The notes beneath the pieces were generated by a model. The model saw only the letters and a program-made list of their open reading frames with translations. It did not search any database and was not told the origin of the DNA. The position numbers were made by a program, and so were the translations under genes. From Patescibacteria group bacterium (GTDB taxonomy: Bacteria > Patescibacteriota > Gracilibacteria > UM-FILTER-43-11), in assembly GCA_018813295.1 (NCBI GenBank), contig JAHJBZ010000033.1:22909-86908 (forward strand): a stretch of 64,000 nucleotides of DNA, written 5' to 3'. Position 1 is the stretch's first letter; every line of letters starts with the position of its first letter. Positions 42,377 to 50,669 of the stretch are shown here, one piece after another.

Positions 42377-42976
42377 TTATTTACGTTTAATAAGCTCATT
42401 TTCTACGTCCAACAAACTGACATCTTTTTCTGCCATTAAGATAAATAAGTGATAGAGAACATCTGCTGATTCTTCAATAACCCGCTTTTTGGATTCTTTT
42501 TTAGCGGCGCGAATTACCTCTTCTGACTCTTCTTCTACTTTTTCGCAGATTTTGCCAAGACCTTCTTTAAAAAGCGATGCGGTATAAGAATTTTGAGGCA
42601 GATTTTTTTTGCGCTCAGCGATCAGATTGTAGAGGTTTGTTAAAACGTTTTCGCGATCAATCTCACCAAAACATGACACTTCACCCGTGTGGCATGTCGG
42701 CCCTTTTGGATCAACTGAAATTAATAGTGCATCCTGATCGCAGTCCAGTCTGATATTAATTAGACTAAGACAGTTCCCGCTTTCTTCCCCCTTCATCCAG
42801 AGACGTTTTTTAGTCCGGCTGTAAAAGCAGACTTTTTTAGTTTTAATTGTCTTTTTAAGGGATTCTTGATTCATATAAGCAAGCATTAGGACTTGGCTAG
42901 TTTTGTCGTTTTGGATAACGGCTGGAATTAGTCCATCAATTTTTTGCCAATTGATTTTTGAAACTAAATTTTTCAT
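42377..42976 (-). CDS. hisIE: Phosphoribosyl-AMP cyclohydrolase / phosphoribosyl-ATP pyrophosphatase
   Basis: Bifunctional histidine enzyme for steps 2 and 3. HisI half: VLMLAYMNQESLKKTIKTKK, FYSRTKKRLWMKGEESGN and CHTGEVSCFG (metal Cys/His). HisE half from residue 110: EEESEEVIRAAKKESKKRVIEESADVLYH. 199 aa is normal for the fused form. Its start overlaps the hisAF stop by 4 nt (ATGA), so translation is coupled. Last gene of the operon. Confidence 0.96.
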   Translation of the reverse strand: MKNLVSKINWQKIDGLIPAVIQNDKTSQVLMLAYMNQESLKKTIKTKKVCFYSRTKKRLWMKGEESGNCLSLINIRLDCDQDALLISVDPKGPTCHTGEVSCFGEIDRENVLTNLYNLIAERKKNLPQNSYTASLFKEGLGKICEKVEEESEEVIRAAKKESKKRVIEESADVLYHLFILMAEKDVSLLDVENELIKRK

Positions 42977-44496
42977 GGTCGTATTTGAATATTATTAGAT
43001 ATAAGGTAGTTTTTAAGGTCTGGAATACTCAATTCACCGTAGTGAAACAAACTGGCAGCAAGTGCCGCATCTACTTTCCCTTTTATAAATGCCTCTAAAA
43101 AATCTTCTTTTTTGCCGGCTCCGCTGGAAGCAATAATGGGTAAATTTACGTTTTCTGCGATTGCTCTCAGGAGGTCAATGTCATAACCTGTTTTTGTTCC
43201 ATCGCGATCGAGAGAGTTTATTAATAATTCACCGGCGCCAATCTCTTCCATTTGTTTTGCAAATTTAACGGCATCATTTTTTGTATTTTCCCGGCCGCCT
43301 TTTATGAATACTTCCCAACGATTATTTACCCGCTTGGCATCGACAGAAACTACGATGCATTGATTGCCAAATTTCTGAGAAGCCTGCCGAATAAATTCCG
43401 GATTTTGCACAGCAATAGAACAAATAGACACTTTATCTGCGCCGTTTTTAAGGAGAGCATTAATGTCATCCAGCGTTCGAATACCACCCCCAACAGTAAA
43501 TGGAATATTGATATTTTCAGCGATCCGGCGAACCAGCTTGTAAAAAGTGGGGCGGTTTTCTATCGTGGCTGTAATATCTAAAAAAATAAGTTCGTCGGCT
43601 CCCTGATCCGAATAAAATTTACCTAGTTTTACAGGATCGCCAGCATCTTTAAGATTTTTAAAGTTAACCCCTTTTACCGTTCGGCCATTGGCAATATCCA
43701 TACATGGGATAATTCGTTTTGTGAGGGTTGATGGGTTCCCCGAAGACGCAAACCCCCTAGCCCCCTTATCAGCGGGGATATTGCGCCTTCGGGGGCGCGA
43801 AATATCTCTGAGATTTATCTTTTTCTCGTAAATCGCTTTACCGATAATTGCGCCCTGCACGCCTGTTGATTCTAATGTTCTAATGTCTGACAGATTTGAG
43901 ACGCCGCCAGCAACAATTACCTTAAACCCCATATCCGTAAGATTTTTCCCCAGTTCAAAATTTGGAGAAATGAGAGTTCCGTCCCGCGCAATATCCGTCA
44001 CAACGACATTGACCACACCAAGCCCTTTTAATATTGCAGCAAAATCCAGATAATCTTTTGTTGTTTCCCTCTGCCATCCATTAATGGCAACCTTACCATT
44101 TTTTATATCAATTCCTACAACGATGCGATCCGTACCGTAACGTTGAATTATTTCCTTTAAAAAATTTATGTCTTCAAGAGCCTTAGTGCCGACAATAACA
44201 CGTTCAATACCTGACTTAATGCAGGTTTCAATATCTTGTATAGAACGAATGCCGCCTCCTGTTTGAACAGGTATATTGATGGATTTTTGAATTTGAATAA
44301 TCAGATCACGATTGATCATTTTACCCTTTTTTGCCCCATCCAAATCCACAATATGAAGCATCTCAGCCCCCTCTTTCTCAAACTGTTTTGCAACTTTAAG
44401 CGGATCGGTGTTATAAACCTTTTTAGTGCTGAATTTGCCCTGCGTAAGGCGTACGCATTGACCGCCCATGATGTCTATTGCGGGAATAATTAACAT
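42973..44496 (-). CDS. hisAF: HisA-HisF fusion: ProFAR isomerase joined to imidazole glycerol phosphate synthase cyclase
   Basis: 507 aa holding two complete half-barrel paralogues. HisA is residues about 1-231 (MLIIPAIDIMGGQCVRLTQG start with catalytic Asp8, VGIDIKNGKVAINGW, AIIGKAIYE end). HisF is about 257-507 (KRIIPCMDIANGRTVKGVNF start with catalytic Asp, IVVSVDAKRV, AALAASLFHYG end). The joining 26 residues are coded by a GC-rich palindromic element. Normally hisA and hisF are separate adjacent genes in this order; both halves keep their catalytic residues, so the fusion should be active. HisF must still pair with HisH, whose gene overlaps its start by 7 nt. Confidence 0.93.
   Translation of the reverse strand: MLIIPAIDIMGGQCVRLTQGKFSTKKVYNTDPLKVAKQFEKEGAEMLHIVDLDGAKKGKMINRDLIIQIQKSINIPVQTGGGIRSIQDIETCIKSGIERVIVGTKALEDINFLKEIIQRYGTDRIVVGIDIKNGKVAINGWQRETTKDYLDFAAILKGLGVVNVVVTDIARDGTLISPNFELGKNLTDMGFKVIVAGGVSNLSDIRTLESTGVQGAIIGKAIYEKKINLRDISRPRRRNIPADKGARGFASSGNPSTLTKRIIPCMDIANGRTVKGVNFKNLKDAGDPVKLGKFYSDQGADELIFLDITATIENRPTFYKLVRRIAENINIPFTVGGGIRTLDDINALLKNGADKVSICSIAVQNPEFIRQASQKFGNQCIVVSVDAKRVNNRWEVFIKGGRENTKNDAVKFAKQMEEIGAGELLINSLDRDGTKTGYDIDLLRAIAENVNLPIIASSGAGKKEDFLEAFIKGKVDAALAASLFHYGELSIPDLKNYLISNNIQIRP
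43737..43799. repeat. GC palindromic element forming the hisA-hisF junction
   Basis: Arms CCCCGAAGACGC and GCGCCTTCGGGG flank an inner CCCCCTTATCAGCGGGG hairpin. Read in frame through its whole length. The arm matches the ends of the 32-bp palindrome at 4287-4318 (CCGAAGGCG). Confidence 0.85.
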
Positions 44497-45074
44497 TTTT
44501 CTATAAAATTACGTATTATTTTTTCTCCAATTTTTCCGGATTTTTCCGGGTGGAATTGTGTCGCATAGAAATTGTCTTTTTGAATGACGGAAGAAAATGA
44601 AATTCCGTATTTTGTTTCCCCAACTGTAAATTCATTAATCGGCATGTAATAAGAATTTACAAAATAAAAATATTCATTATCCGGAATTCCGTCTGTTAGA
44701 GGTGATGATTTGGTAAACGAAACTTTGTTCCATCCAATCTGCGGGACTTTTAGATTATTTGAAAAGCGCTTTATTGCTTCCGGAATTATGCCGAGACATT
44801 TTGTACTGTCTTCCTCGGAAAAATCAGCAAGAAGCTGCAGGCCAAGACAGATGCCCAGAAATGGCTGCTTCGCGTTTTGGACAACCTTTATCAGACTGCG
44901 CTTTTTAAGCTCTTCCATGGCCGGCTTAGCGCGTCCGACGCCCGGAAAAATAATTTTGTCAGCTTTCCGGATTTCATCCGGATTAGATGTAATGATGTAA
45001 TCACAAGCTAATCGTTTAAGGACGTTTGTAACAGATGCGATGTTGCCAGCGTTGTAGTCGATTATTGAAATCAT
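44490..45074 (-). CDS. hisH: Imidazole glycerol phosphate synthase, glutamine amidotransferase subunit
   Basis: Releases ammonia from glutamine for HisF. GICLGLQLL carries the nucleophilic Cys, and QFHPEKSG supplies His and Glu of the triad. Start IIDYNAGNIASVTN is typical. 194 aa. It abuts hisB and overlaps hisAF by 7 nt. Confidence 0.97.
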   Translation of the reverse strand: MISIIDYNAGNIASVTNVLKRLACDYIITSNPDEIRKADKIIFPGVGRAKPAMEELKKRSLIKVVQNAKQPFLGICLGLQLLADFSEEDSTKCLGIIPEAIKRFSNNLKVPQIGWNKVSFTKSSPLTDGIPDNEYFYFVNSYYMPINEFTVGETKYGISFSSVIQKDNFYATQFHPEKSGKIGEKIIRNFIEKC

Positions 45075-46118
45075 TTATAAAATTCCTTTAGTGGTGGGTA
45101 AAATGTTCTGAGCACGTTCATCAGTGTCGCAAGCCTGCCTTAAGGATTTTGCAAAACCCTTAAAAATTGCCTCAATTTTGTGGTGTTCGTTCCGGCCATA
45201 CCTTAGATTGATGTGAATAGTGGCTTTTAGCGTGTCGGATAATGATTTGAAGAATTGTTCGATTAATTCCGTTGGCAAATCACCGACTTTTTCACGATTA
45301 AAATCAACGTTAAAAATTAAGTTTGAGCGACCTCCCAGATCTAATGCGACTTCAGCTAGTGTTTCGTCCATCGGCAAAAGGAAACCATAACGATTAATTC
45401 CTTTTCTGCTGCCAAGAGCTTTCAGGAGCACTTCTCCAAGAGCTATCCCGACATCTTCAACTGTGTGGTGCTCATCAACATTGAGATCTCCATCTGCCCG
45501 GACGATTAAATCGATTAATGAGTGTCTGGATAATTGCTGGAGCATGTGATCGAAGAAATTAAGTCCGGTTTTTATCTGATTTTCACCTTTGCCATCCAGA
45601 TTGCATTGAATGAAGATATTGGTTTCATTCGTTATGCGTTCAAGGCTGGCTATACGTGGGAATGAGCTATTTGTTTTCACTAAATAAGCACGTATTCCGA
45701 TATTTTTCGCAAATTCCATGTCGGTATTTCTGTCGCCGACCATAAAGGACTTATTGAAATCAATTTCATTATTTTTCAAAAAATCATTTACCAATCCTGT
45801 TTTTGGCTTTCTGCAGTTGCAGTTATCTTCTGAAAAATGCGGACAGATAAAAATCCCTTCAAATTCAATTCCTTCTTTTTTAAGCCGATTTAATAATTCA
45901 TTTTGTGGTGCATCGAAGTTTTTTTGCGGAAAAGAAGGTGTGCCGATTCCATTTTGATTGCTGACCATAACCAATTTATAACCTTCTAATATAAAACTTT
46001 TCAACTGACTGACTGCTCCGGGCAGTATCTGGAGTTTGTCGATTGAATCGATTTGTTTTGTGTCAGGCGGTTCGTAAATAAGTACGCCATCCCTGTCTAA
46101 AAAAGCAATTTTTTCCAT
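45075..46118 (-). CDS. hisB: Histidinol-phosphatase / imidazoleglycerol-phosphate dehydratase
   Basis: Bifunctional HisNB, 347 aa. N-terminal HAD phosphatase: FLDRDGVLIYEPP (Asp nucleophile), MVSNQNGIG, zinc loop CPHFSEDNCNCRKPK and MVGDRNTDMEFA. C-terminal IGPD: TGLNFFDHMLQQLSRHS, DEHHTVEDVGI and YGRNEHHKIEAIFKGFAK. This fused form is known from enterobacteria and Bacteroidetes, in the same gene order as here. Confidence 0.96.
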   Translation of the reverse strand: MEKIAFLDRDGVLIYEPPDTKQIDSIDKLQILPGAVSQLKSFILEGYKLVMVSNQNGIGTPSFPQKNFDAPQNELLNRLKKEGIEFEGIFICPHFSEDNCNCRKPKTGLVNDFLKNNEIDFNKSFMVGDRNTDMEFAKNIGIRAYLVKTNSSFPRIASLERITNETNIFIQCNLDGKGENQIKTGLNFFDHMLQQLSRHSLIDLIVRADGDLNVDEHHTVEDVGIALGEVLLKALGSRKGINRYGFLLPMDETLAEVALDLGGRSNLIFNVDFNREKVGDLPTELIEQFFKSLSDTLKATIHINLRYGRNEHHKIEAIFKGFAKSLRQACDTDERAQNILPTTKGIL

Positions 46119-46120
46119 AA

Positions 46121-47155
46121 TTAAAGATTGTTATAAGCATTGATAAATTTTTTCATCTGGTTTTTTGTGCCAATAGTTAAGCGCAGTTGACCATCTTTCT
46201 GCGGACGCAAAAGTATTCCCTGTTTTTTTAAAGATTTAAAAATTTTCTTATTTTTCGATTTAAACAGAATGAAATTCGATCCGCTTTTTATAAATTCAAT
46301 CTTTTTTTTACGAAAAAATTTTTCAACCATAGGCTTGGCTTCATTCATTACCTCGTTGACGTACTTTTTTAAGCCGGCAAGATCATTCAGGGAGGCTTTT
46401 GCGGCGATGCAGGCTAAAAAATTTACATCGTACGGTCCGCGTATTTTCATCATTTCCTGAATATTGGACGGTGATGCAATTGCGTAAGCAATGCGCAATG
46501 AAGAAAGCCCGAATGCCTTGGAAAAAGTTCTGGTAATAACGATATTCGGATATTTTTTTACAAGAGAAACAGCTGTTACCCCGCTAAATTCATAGTAGGC
46601 TTCATCTATGTATATGATGCTTTTTGGGGCTTTTTTTGCAATTATTTCGATGACATCAGGTAATATTAATGTTCCTGTTGGATTGTTTGGATTACAGATA
46701 ACAATTAATTTTATTTTCGGTGTAATGGACTGCAAAACTTCCTCAAGCGGGAAGTTTCCATCTGATTTGTACTCCGGTTTGATAATTGTGTTTCCGGCAA
46801 TTTCCGCGCACTGATAAAACATAGCAAAACTCGGCGAAGGAATTATTACCTGATCATCTGCCTTGGTGAATGTCCGGAAAATTAAATCAATCCCCTGGTC
46901 TGATCCGCTGGTTAGCATTATTTGACCGGATTTTACTCCGGCATATTCAGCGATTCGTTTTTGTAAATCATTATATTCGGGGTAAATTTGGAGATCACCG
47001 TTTTGTACAAAATTGATTAAGGCATTTCGGACTTTTGGACTGGGGGGAATTGTGCGTTCATTAAAATCCAGGAGTATCCCGTTAAATTTTCTTCGCCCGT
47101 CAAGAGGTGGGGAGTAAGGCTTCATCCCTTGAATGTTCAGCTTGGCAAAATTCAT
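46121..47155 (-). CDS. hisC: Histidinol-phosphate aminotransferase
   Basis: PLP enzyme of fold type I. YSPPLDG, LLDFNERT, TSGSDQGIDLIFRT, CNPNNPTGTL, IDEAYYEFSG and the Schiff-base Lys in TRTFSKAFGLSSLRIAYAI. The ATG at 47155 (MNFAKLNIQGMKPYS) is chosen: it is 7 nt after the hisD stop and gives the family's usual 345-aa length, whereas the frame's earlier ATG lies inside hisD. hisB begins 2 nt after its end. Confidence 0.95.
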   Translation of the reverse strand: MNFAKLNIQGMKPYSPPLDGRRKFNGILLDFNERTIPPSPKVRNALINFVQNGDLQIYPEYNDLQKRIAEYAGVKSGQIMLTSGSDQGIDLIFRTFTKADDQVIIPSPSFAMFYQCAEIAGNTIIKPEYKSDGNFPLEEVLQSITPKIKLIVICNPNNPTGTLILPDVIEIIAKKAPKSIIYIDEAYYEFSGVTAVSLVKKYPNIVITRTFSKAFGLSSLRIAYAIASPSNIQEMMKIRGPYDVNFLACIAAKASLNDLAGLKKYVNEVMNEAKPMVEKFFRKKKIEFIKSGSNFILFKSKNKKIFKSLKKQGILLRPQKDGQLRLTIGTKNQMKKFINAYNNL

Positions 47156-47162
47156 ATAATAA

Positions 47163-48443
47163 TTATTTAAAGCGAATTGAAATGGCATTTTTGTGAGCAT
47201 CCAGGCCTTCATTTTCTGCAATGGTTTCAACTGTTTCTTTTAGCTTGCGCAAGCCCTCTTTTGATACTTTCTGAACCTGCATCATTTTCCCGAAAGAATC
47301 TGTTGAAAGCGGGGGAAACATTTTCGCGTAACCGGATGTCGGCAGGGTGTGATTAGTACCGCTGGCGTAATCTCCTAACGGTTCGGAGGTATATTTGCCC
47401 AGAAATACGGAACCGGCATTTATAATTTTGGGAAGTACAGTATTGGGATTTTTAATATCTATTTCCAAATGTTCGGGTGCATATTCATTACTGATTTTGA
47501 TTGCTTCATCTAAATTTTTAACGATAACAATGAAGCTGACTTGTTCAGATTTTGCGATAATGGATTTTCGTGAAAGTTTTTTAGTCTGTATATCAATTTC
47601 CTGACAAACTTTTTTTGCAAAATCCTGATCCGTTGTTAGTAAAACGGCCTGAGAATCTTCTCCATGTTCGAGCTGGGAGAGTAAATCCGCGGCAACCCAT
47701 GCCGGATTTGCGGATTTATCAGCAATAATCAGTACTTCGGATGGGCCGGCAGGCATGTCTATATCCACATCACCGTAAGCAAGAATTTTGGCAGTGGTTA
47801 CATACTGATTACCCGGCCCGAAAATTTTATATACCTTTGGAATGGTTTCAGTTCCGTATGCCATGGCCGCAATTGATTGAGCTCCGCCGACTTTAAATAT
47901 TTTTTTAACTCCGCAAATGCTGGCGGCCACAAGAACTGCCGGATTGCATTTTCCTTTTCGGTCTGGCGGCGTACAAATAATCACTTCCCGACAGCCAGCT
48001 ACCTGAGCCGGAATAGCCAGCATTAAAACAGTGGATGGATAAGCCGCCTTTCCGCCCGGCACATAAAGCCCGACTTTTTCTATCGGCCGAAATTCCCGCC
48101 AGATTTTAACACCGGCCTGTATTTTAATAGCAGGTTCTTTTTTGCATAAAATTGCTGTGTGGAATTTTTCGATATTCTTCTTTGCCTGCTTTAATGATTT
48201 GAGCAGTTTAGGGCTGATGTTATCCATTGCTTCCTGAATTTCCTCTTTTGTTACCCGGAGACTTTTCAGACTTACACCATCAAATTTCTCCGTCAGACTG
48301 AAGAGGGCTTTATCCCCATCCCGTCTGACCTGTTCCATGATTGGCAAAACAACAGATTTAACATCTTCTTTTTTGCTTCGGACGCTTTGTATAAGGTTTA
48401 TAACTTCCTCTATATTGTTTTGTTGGGTATTGATAATTTGCAT
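47163..48443 (-). CDS. hisD: Histidinol dehydrogenase
   Basis: Two-step NAD-dependent oxidation of histidinol. VGLYVPGGKAAYPSTVLM, the zinc/catalytic block QLEHGEDSQAVLLT (His), NEYAPEHLEI and GNHTLPTSGYAKMF-like ASGTNHTLPTSGYAKMFPPL are in order. 426 aa is standard. Its start overlaps hisG by 34 nt. Confidence 0.97.
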   Translation of the reverse strand: MQIINTQQNNIEEVINLIQSVRSKKEDVKSVVLPIMEQVRRDGDKALFSLTEKFDGVSLKSLRVTKEEIQEAMDNISPKLLKSLKQAKKNIEKFHTAILCKKEPAIKIQAGVKIWREFRPIEKVGLYVPGGKAAYPSTVLMLAIPAQVAGCREVIICTPPDRKGKCNPAVLVAASICGVKKIFKVGGAQSIAAMAYGTETIPKVYKIFGPGNQYVTTAKILAYGDVDIDMPAGPSEVLIIADKSANPAWVAADLLSQLEHGEDSQAVLLTTDQDFAKKVCQEIDIQTKKLSRKSIIAKSEQVSFIVIVKNLDEAIKISNEYAPEHLEIDIKNPNTVLPKIINAGSVFLGKYTSEPLGDYASGTNHTLPTSGYAKMFPPLSTDSFGKMMQVQKVSKEGLRKLKETVETIAENEGLDAHKNAISIRFK

Positions 48444-49054
48444 GTGAATAAATTGTTAAATGAATTATTAACAGGGCTTTGAATTAAAACCGCCTGGGAT
48501 TTTAATATCTCCACAAAAGGTTTTAGGCCATTGGCTTTCAACGTGCTCCCTGTTTGTACAAGGTCACATATGCTGTCAGCTATATTCAGTTTTGGTGCAA
48601 TTTCAACCGATCCGCTCATCTCAATAATTTCCGATGTCAGATTGTTGGTTTTGAGGTATTCAGACAGCAGATTTGGATATGATGTTGCTATGCGTTTGTC
48701 ATTTAAATCTTCAGTTGTTCTTATCAGATCAGGCATTTTTGGGACAGCTATTACCAAAGAGCATTCTCCAAAACCTAATTTTCTTAATTTTTTTACCGGC
48801 AATCCTTTTTCTTCGATAACGTTTTCGCCCACTATGCCGAAGTCTGCAATCCCCTCACTTACACATTGGGCAATATCAGCTGAACGGAGGAGCAGTATTT
48901 CAACGGCGCCACAGTAGGAGCTTTGTATTAATCGACGGCCTTCTAATTCAAAACATATTCCATAGGCTTTAAGAAAGTTGATACTGCCTTCACTAAGCCG
49001 GCCGTTTTTTTGAATGGCAATACGCACGGTGTTTTTTGTAAATTTATTAGACAT
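48410..49054 (-). CDS. hisG: ATP phosphoribosyltransferase, catalytic domain only
   Basis: First enzyme of histidine synthesis. RIAIQKNGRLSEGS, FGIVGENVI, ATSYPNLLSEYL and SGSVEIAPKLNIADSICDLVQTGSTLKANGL match the long-form HisG of enterobacteria and Bacteroidetes rather than the Bacillus short form. The protein nevertheless ends at residue 214, just after AVLIQSP, where the hinge into the ACT-like regulatory domain would begin; hisD follows at once. No HisZ gene is in the window. Feedback control by histidine through that domain is therefore absent. Start at 49054 or two codons earlier. Confidence 0.9.
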   Translation of the reverse strand: MSNKFTKNTVRIAIQKNGRLSEGSINFLKAYGICFELEGRRLIQSSYCGAVEILLLRSADIAQCVSEGIADFGIVGENVIEEKGLPVKKLRKLGFGECSLVIAVPKMPDLIRTTEDLNDKRIATSYPNLLSEYLKTNNLTSEIIEMSGSVEIAPKLNIADSICDLVQTGSTLKANGLKPFVEILKSQAVLIQSPVNNSFNNLFTCKLSIPNKTI

Positions 49055-49070
49055 AATCATAAAAAATAAT

Positions 49071-49094
49071 AAAAAATCCCGAGGTGTCGGGATT
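49071..49094 (-). terminator. Intrinsic terminator between the TrpR-like gene and hisG
   Basis: On the minus strand AATCCCGA, loop CACC, TCGGGATT, then TTTT ATTATTTTTT. The stem is 8 bp and perfect. The hisG start is about 11 nt after the stem, too close for a promoter in between. Confidence 0.75.
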
Positions 49095-49124
49095 GGGGAG
49101 AATATGACCTGGTGTTAAAGCGTG

Positions 49125-49409
49125 TTAGCCGAGCACCAAATCATATCCGCCCATTCCATGATGGATCCAATGTGCGATGCGGGTAACTGTTGTAGTACTA
49201 AGACCTGTTTTTTCTGATATTGAACGGTATGGGATATTTTTCTTCAATAATTCGGCCGCTTCCATACGTCTGCCCATTTCATCAAGCTCGTTTATGGTGC
49301 AAACGTCGCGCAATAATGCCTCGACTTGCTTTTGATCATTCAAACCAGCAAATGCTTTGCATAATTTTTTAAATCCCGGATTTTTTGCGAGTTTCTTTTC
49401 GAGTTTCAT
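49125..49409 (-). CDS. TrpR/YerC-family DNA-binding regulator
   Basis: 94 aa. The TrpR-like helix-turn-helix is ELDEMGRRMEAAELLKKNIPYRSISEKTGLSTTTVTRIAHWIHHG, of the YerC/YecD subgroup rather than TrpR proper. In Gram-positives members of this group (HisR/YerC) are predicted to regulate histidine genes. Position directly upstream of hisG, with a terminator between, makes it the obvious regulator candidate of this operon. That link is inference from position. Confidence 0.88.
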   Translation of the reverse strand: MKLEKKLAKNPGFKKLCKAFAGLNDQKQVEALLRDVCTINELDEMGRRMEAAELLKKNIPYRSISEKTGLSTTTVTRIAHWIHHGMGGYDLVLG

Positions 49410-49417
49410 GATTTCTA

Positions 49418-50569
49418 TTAATTAATAGCTAATATCTTACAATCAACAAGGTATGGCGAATTAAATGATGTCATTTCCCCGGCCTTTTTACCTGGAACGA
49501 CTAAAAGACGTGCTGATAAAGGTTTGTCTAATTTTATTGCTAATGTTGCAACATCAAGAAGAGTTGCTTCAATTTTTTCTGCAGACGTGTTTCCTGGAAT
49601 TGGAACGACGTCTAACCCACAACCGCAAACTGCTGAATATAGAAGTAAGTTTGTAATGTTATATGTTCCCTCATTTGCTCTTGTAGCCAAACCTAAATCC
49701 TCACAAACAGGCAGCATAAGCCCTGAATAACCACATAGGTTAATTGATAAATTTTTAAGAACACTTGTAATTAAACCCGAAATTGTAAGCGTTCCCTGAC
49801 TTCCAAAATTACCAAATCCCAGTTTTTCATAAGCAAATCCAATACTTTCATCCTCATTTAATCCTGGATTTAATGAGGCATCAATTCCATTGTATTTAAT
49901 ATTAAATTTTTCTGATATTTGTTTGGCAATGTTTTCTACTTTTTGTAATTCTTCTTCAAAAATTGATTTTAAATTATCTTTAGCATCAATTAAGTTATTG
50001 GACTTTGAAAATGCTTTTACTGCCAAATCCCCACATTCTAGCCCTATTCCAAAGGCAGGCTGCTCTCCTTCATAAAATCCTGTTGGAAAAAATGGGATGC
50101 CTGACTTGCAATTTGCAGATGCACAAAATCTAAAATTACCATATCCATTTTTTGTTTCTTCTGAAATCCTTTTTATGACTTCGGCTGATATTTTTGCATT
50201 TTCAAAATTTATGCCACTTTCCTTATCTCCAATTTTCGCGGAACAGGAAATTTGTGATGTAGTTTTATTAATCTCAGGAATCAATTTAATTTTATCTGGC
50301 GTAACTGCATACCCGATATTAAAGAAGCTAATATCCAGACTTTTACAAATCTGTTCAATTTTTTGAATTGCGCTTAGAATTTCCTCATCTGATAAATCTT
50401 TAAGATATTCCTCCCATGAATTTGTAGCAATTCTGGTTGTTTGGACTTCATAGCCTGCTTCTTCAAAAATAGTTTTTGCTTTTTGGTTAAAATCAGCAAT
50501 TTGTTTTATCTTACCTTCTTCATTGGGGCTTTTGAGAGATATGCCTGTGGTAATTGTTCTTATTTTCAT
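49418..50569 (-). CDS. DUF711/UPF0210 family protein
   Basis: 383 aa. MKIRTITTGISLKSPN and FRFCASANCKSGIPFFPTGFY, GIDASLNPGLNEDESIGFAYEKLG, and CGYSGLMLPVCEDLGLATRA with GCGLDVVPIPGNTS match the uncharacterised DUF711 family (about 450 aa in others; this one is somewhat shorter, probably at the C-terminus). It is a cytosolic alpha/beta protein with conserved Cys and Asp. Function unknown in the literature I know. It is 8 nt upstream of the TrpR-like gene, hence probably in the same transcript. Confidence 0.9.
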   Translation of the reverse strand: MKIRTITTGISLKSPNEEGKIKQIADFNQKAKTIFEEAGYEVQTTRIATNSWEEYLKDLSDEEILSAIQKIEQICKSLDISFFNIGYAVTPDKIKLIPEINKTTSQISCSAKIGDKESGINFENAKISAEVIKRISEETKNGYGNFRFCASANCKSGIPFFPTGFYEGEQPAFGIGLECGDLAVKAFSKSNNLIDAKDNLKSIFEEELQKVENIAKQISEKFNIKYNGIDASLNPGLNEDESIGFAYEKLGFGNFGSQGTLTISGLITSVLKNLSINLCGYSGLMLPVCEDLGLATRANEGTYNITNLLLYSAVCGCGLDVVPIPGNTSAEKIEATLLDVATLAIKLDKPLSARLLVVPGKKAGEMTSFNSPYLVDCKILAIN

Positions 50570-50669
50570 AATTAAAATTGTATCATTGTGTTAACAGGTT
50601 AATACATTGAAACAAAAAAGTCAAGAGGAAAAATATTTTTCATTTGAGATTTTTCATTTTTCATTTAAA
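50570..50669. other. Gap between divergent DUF711 and small gene, left part
   Basis: AT-rich, with TTTTTCATTTGAGATTTTTC words but no gene. The rest of the gap holds hairpin copy 4 and the promoter of the following gene. Confidence 0.4.

Noticed and set aside
43737..43799. Intein or frameshift explanation for the hisA-hisF fusion
   Set aside because: The linker is 26 residues without splicing motifs, and both barrels are in the same frame with complete ends. A sequencing error cannot be excluded without reads.
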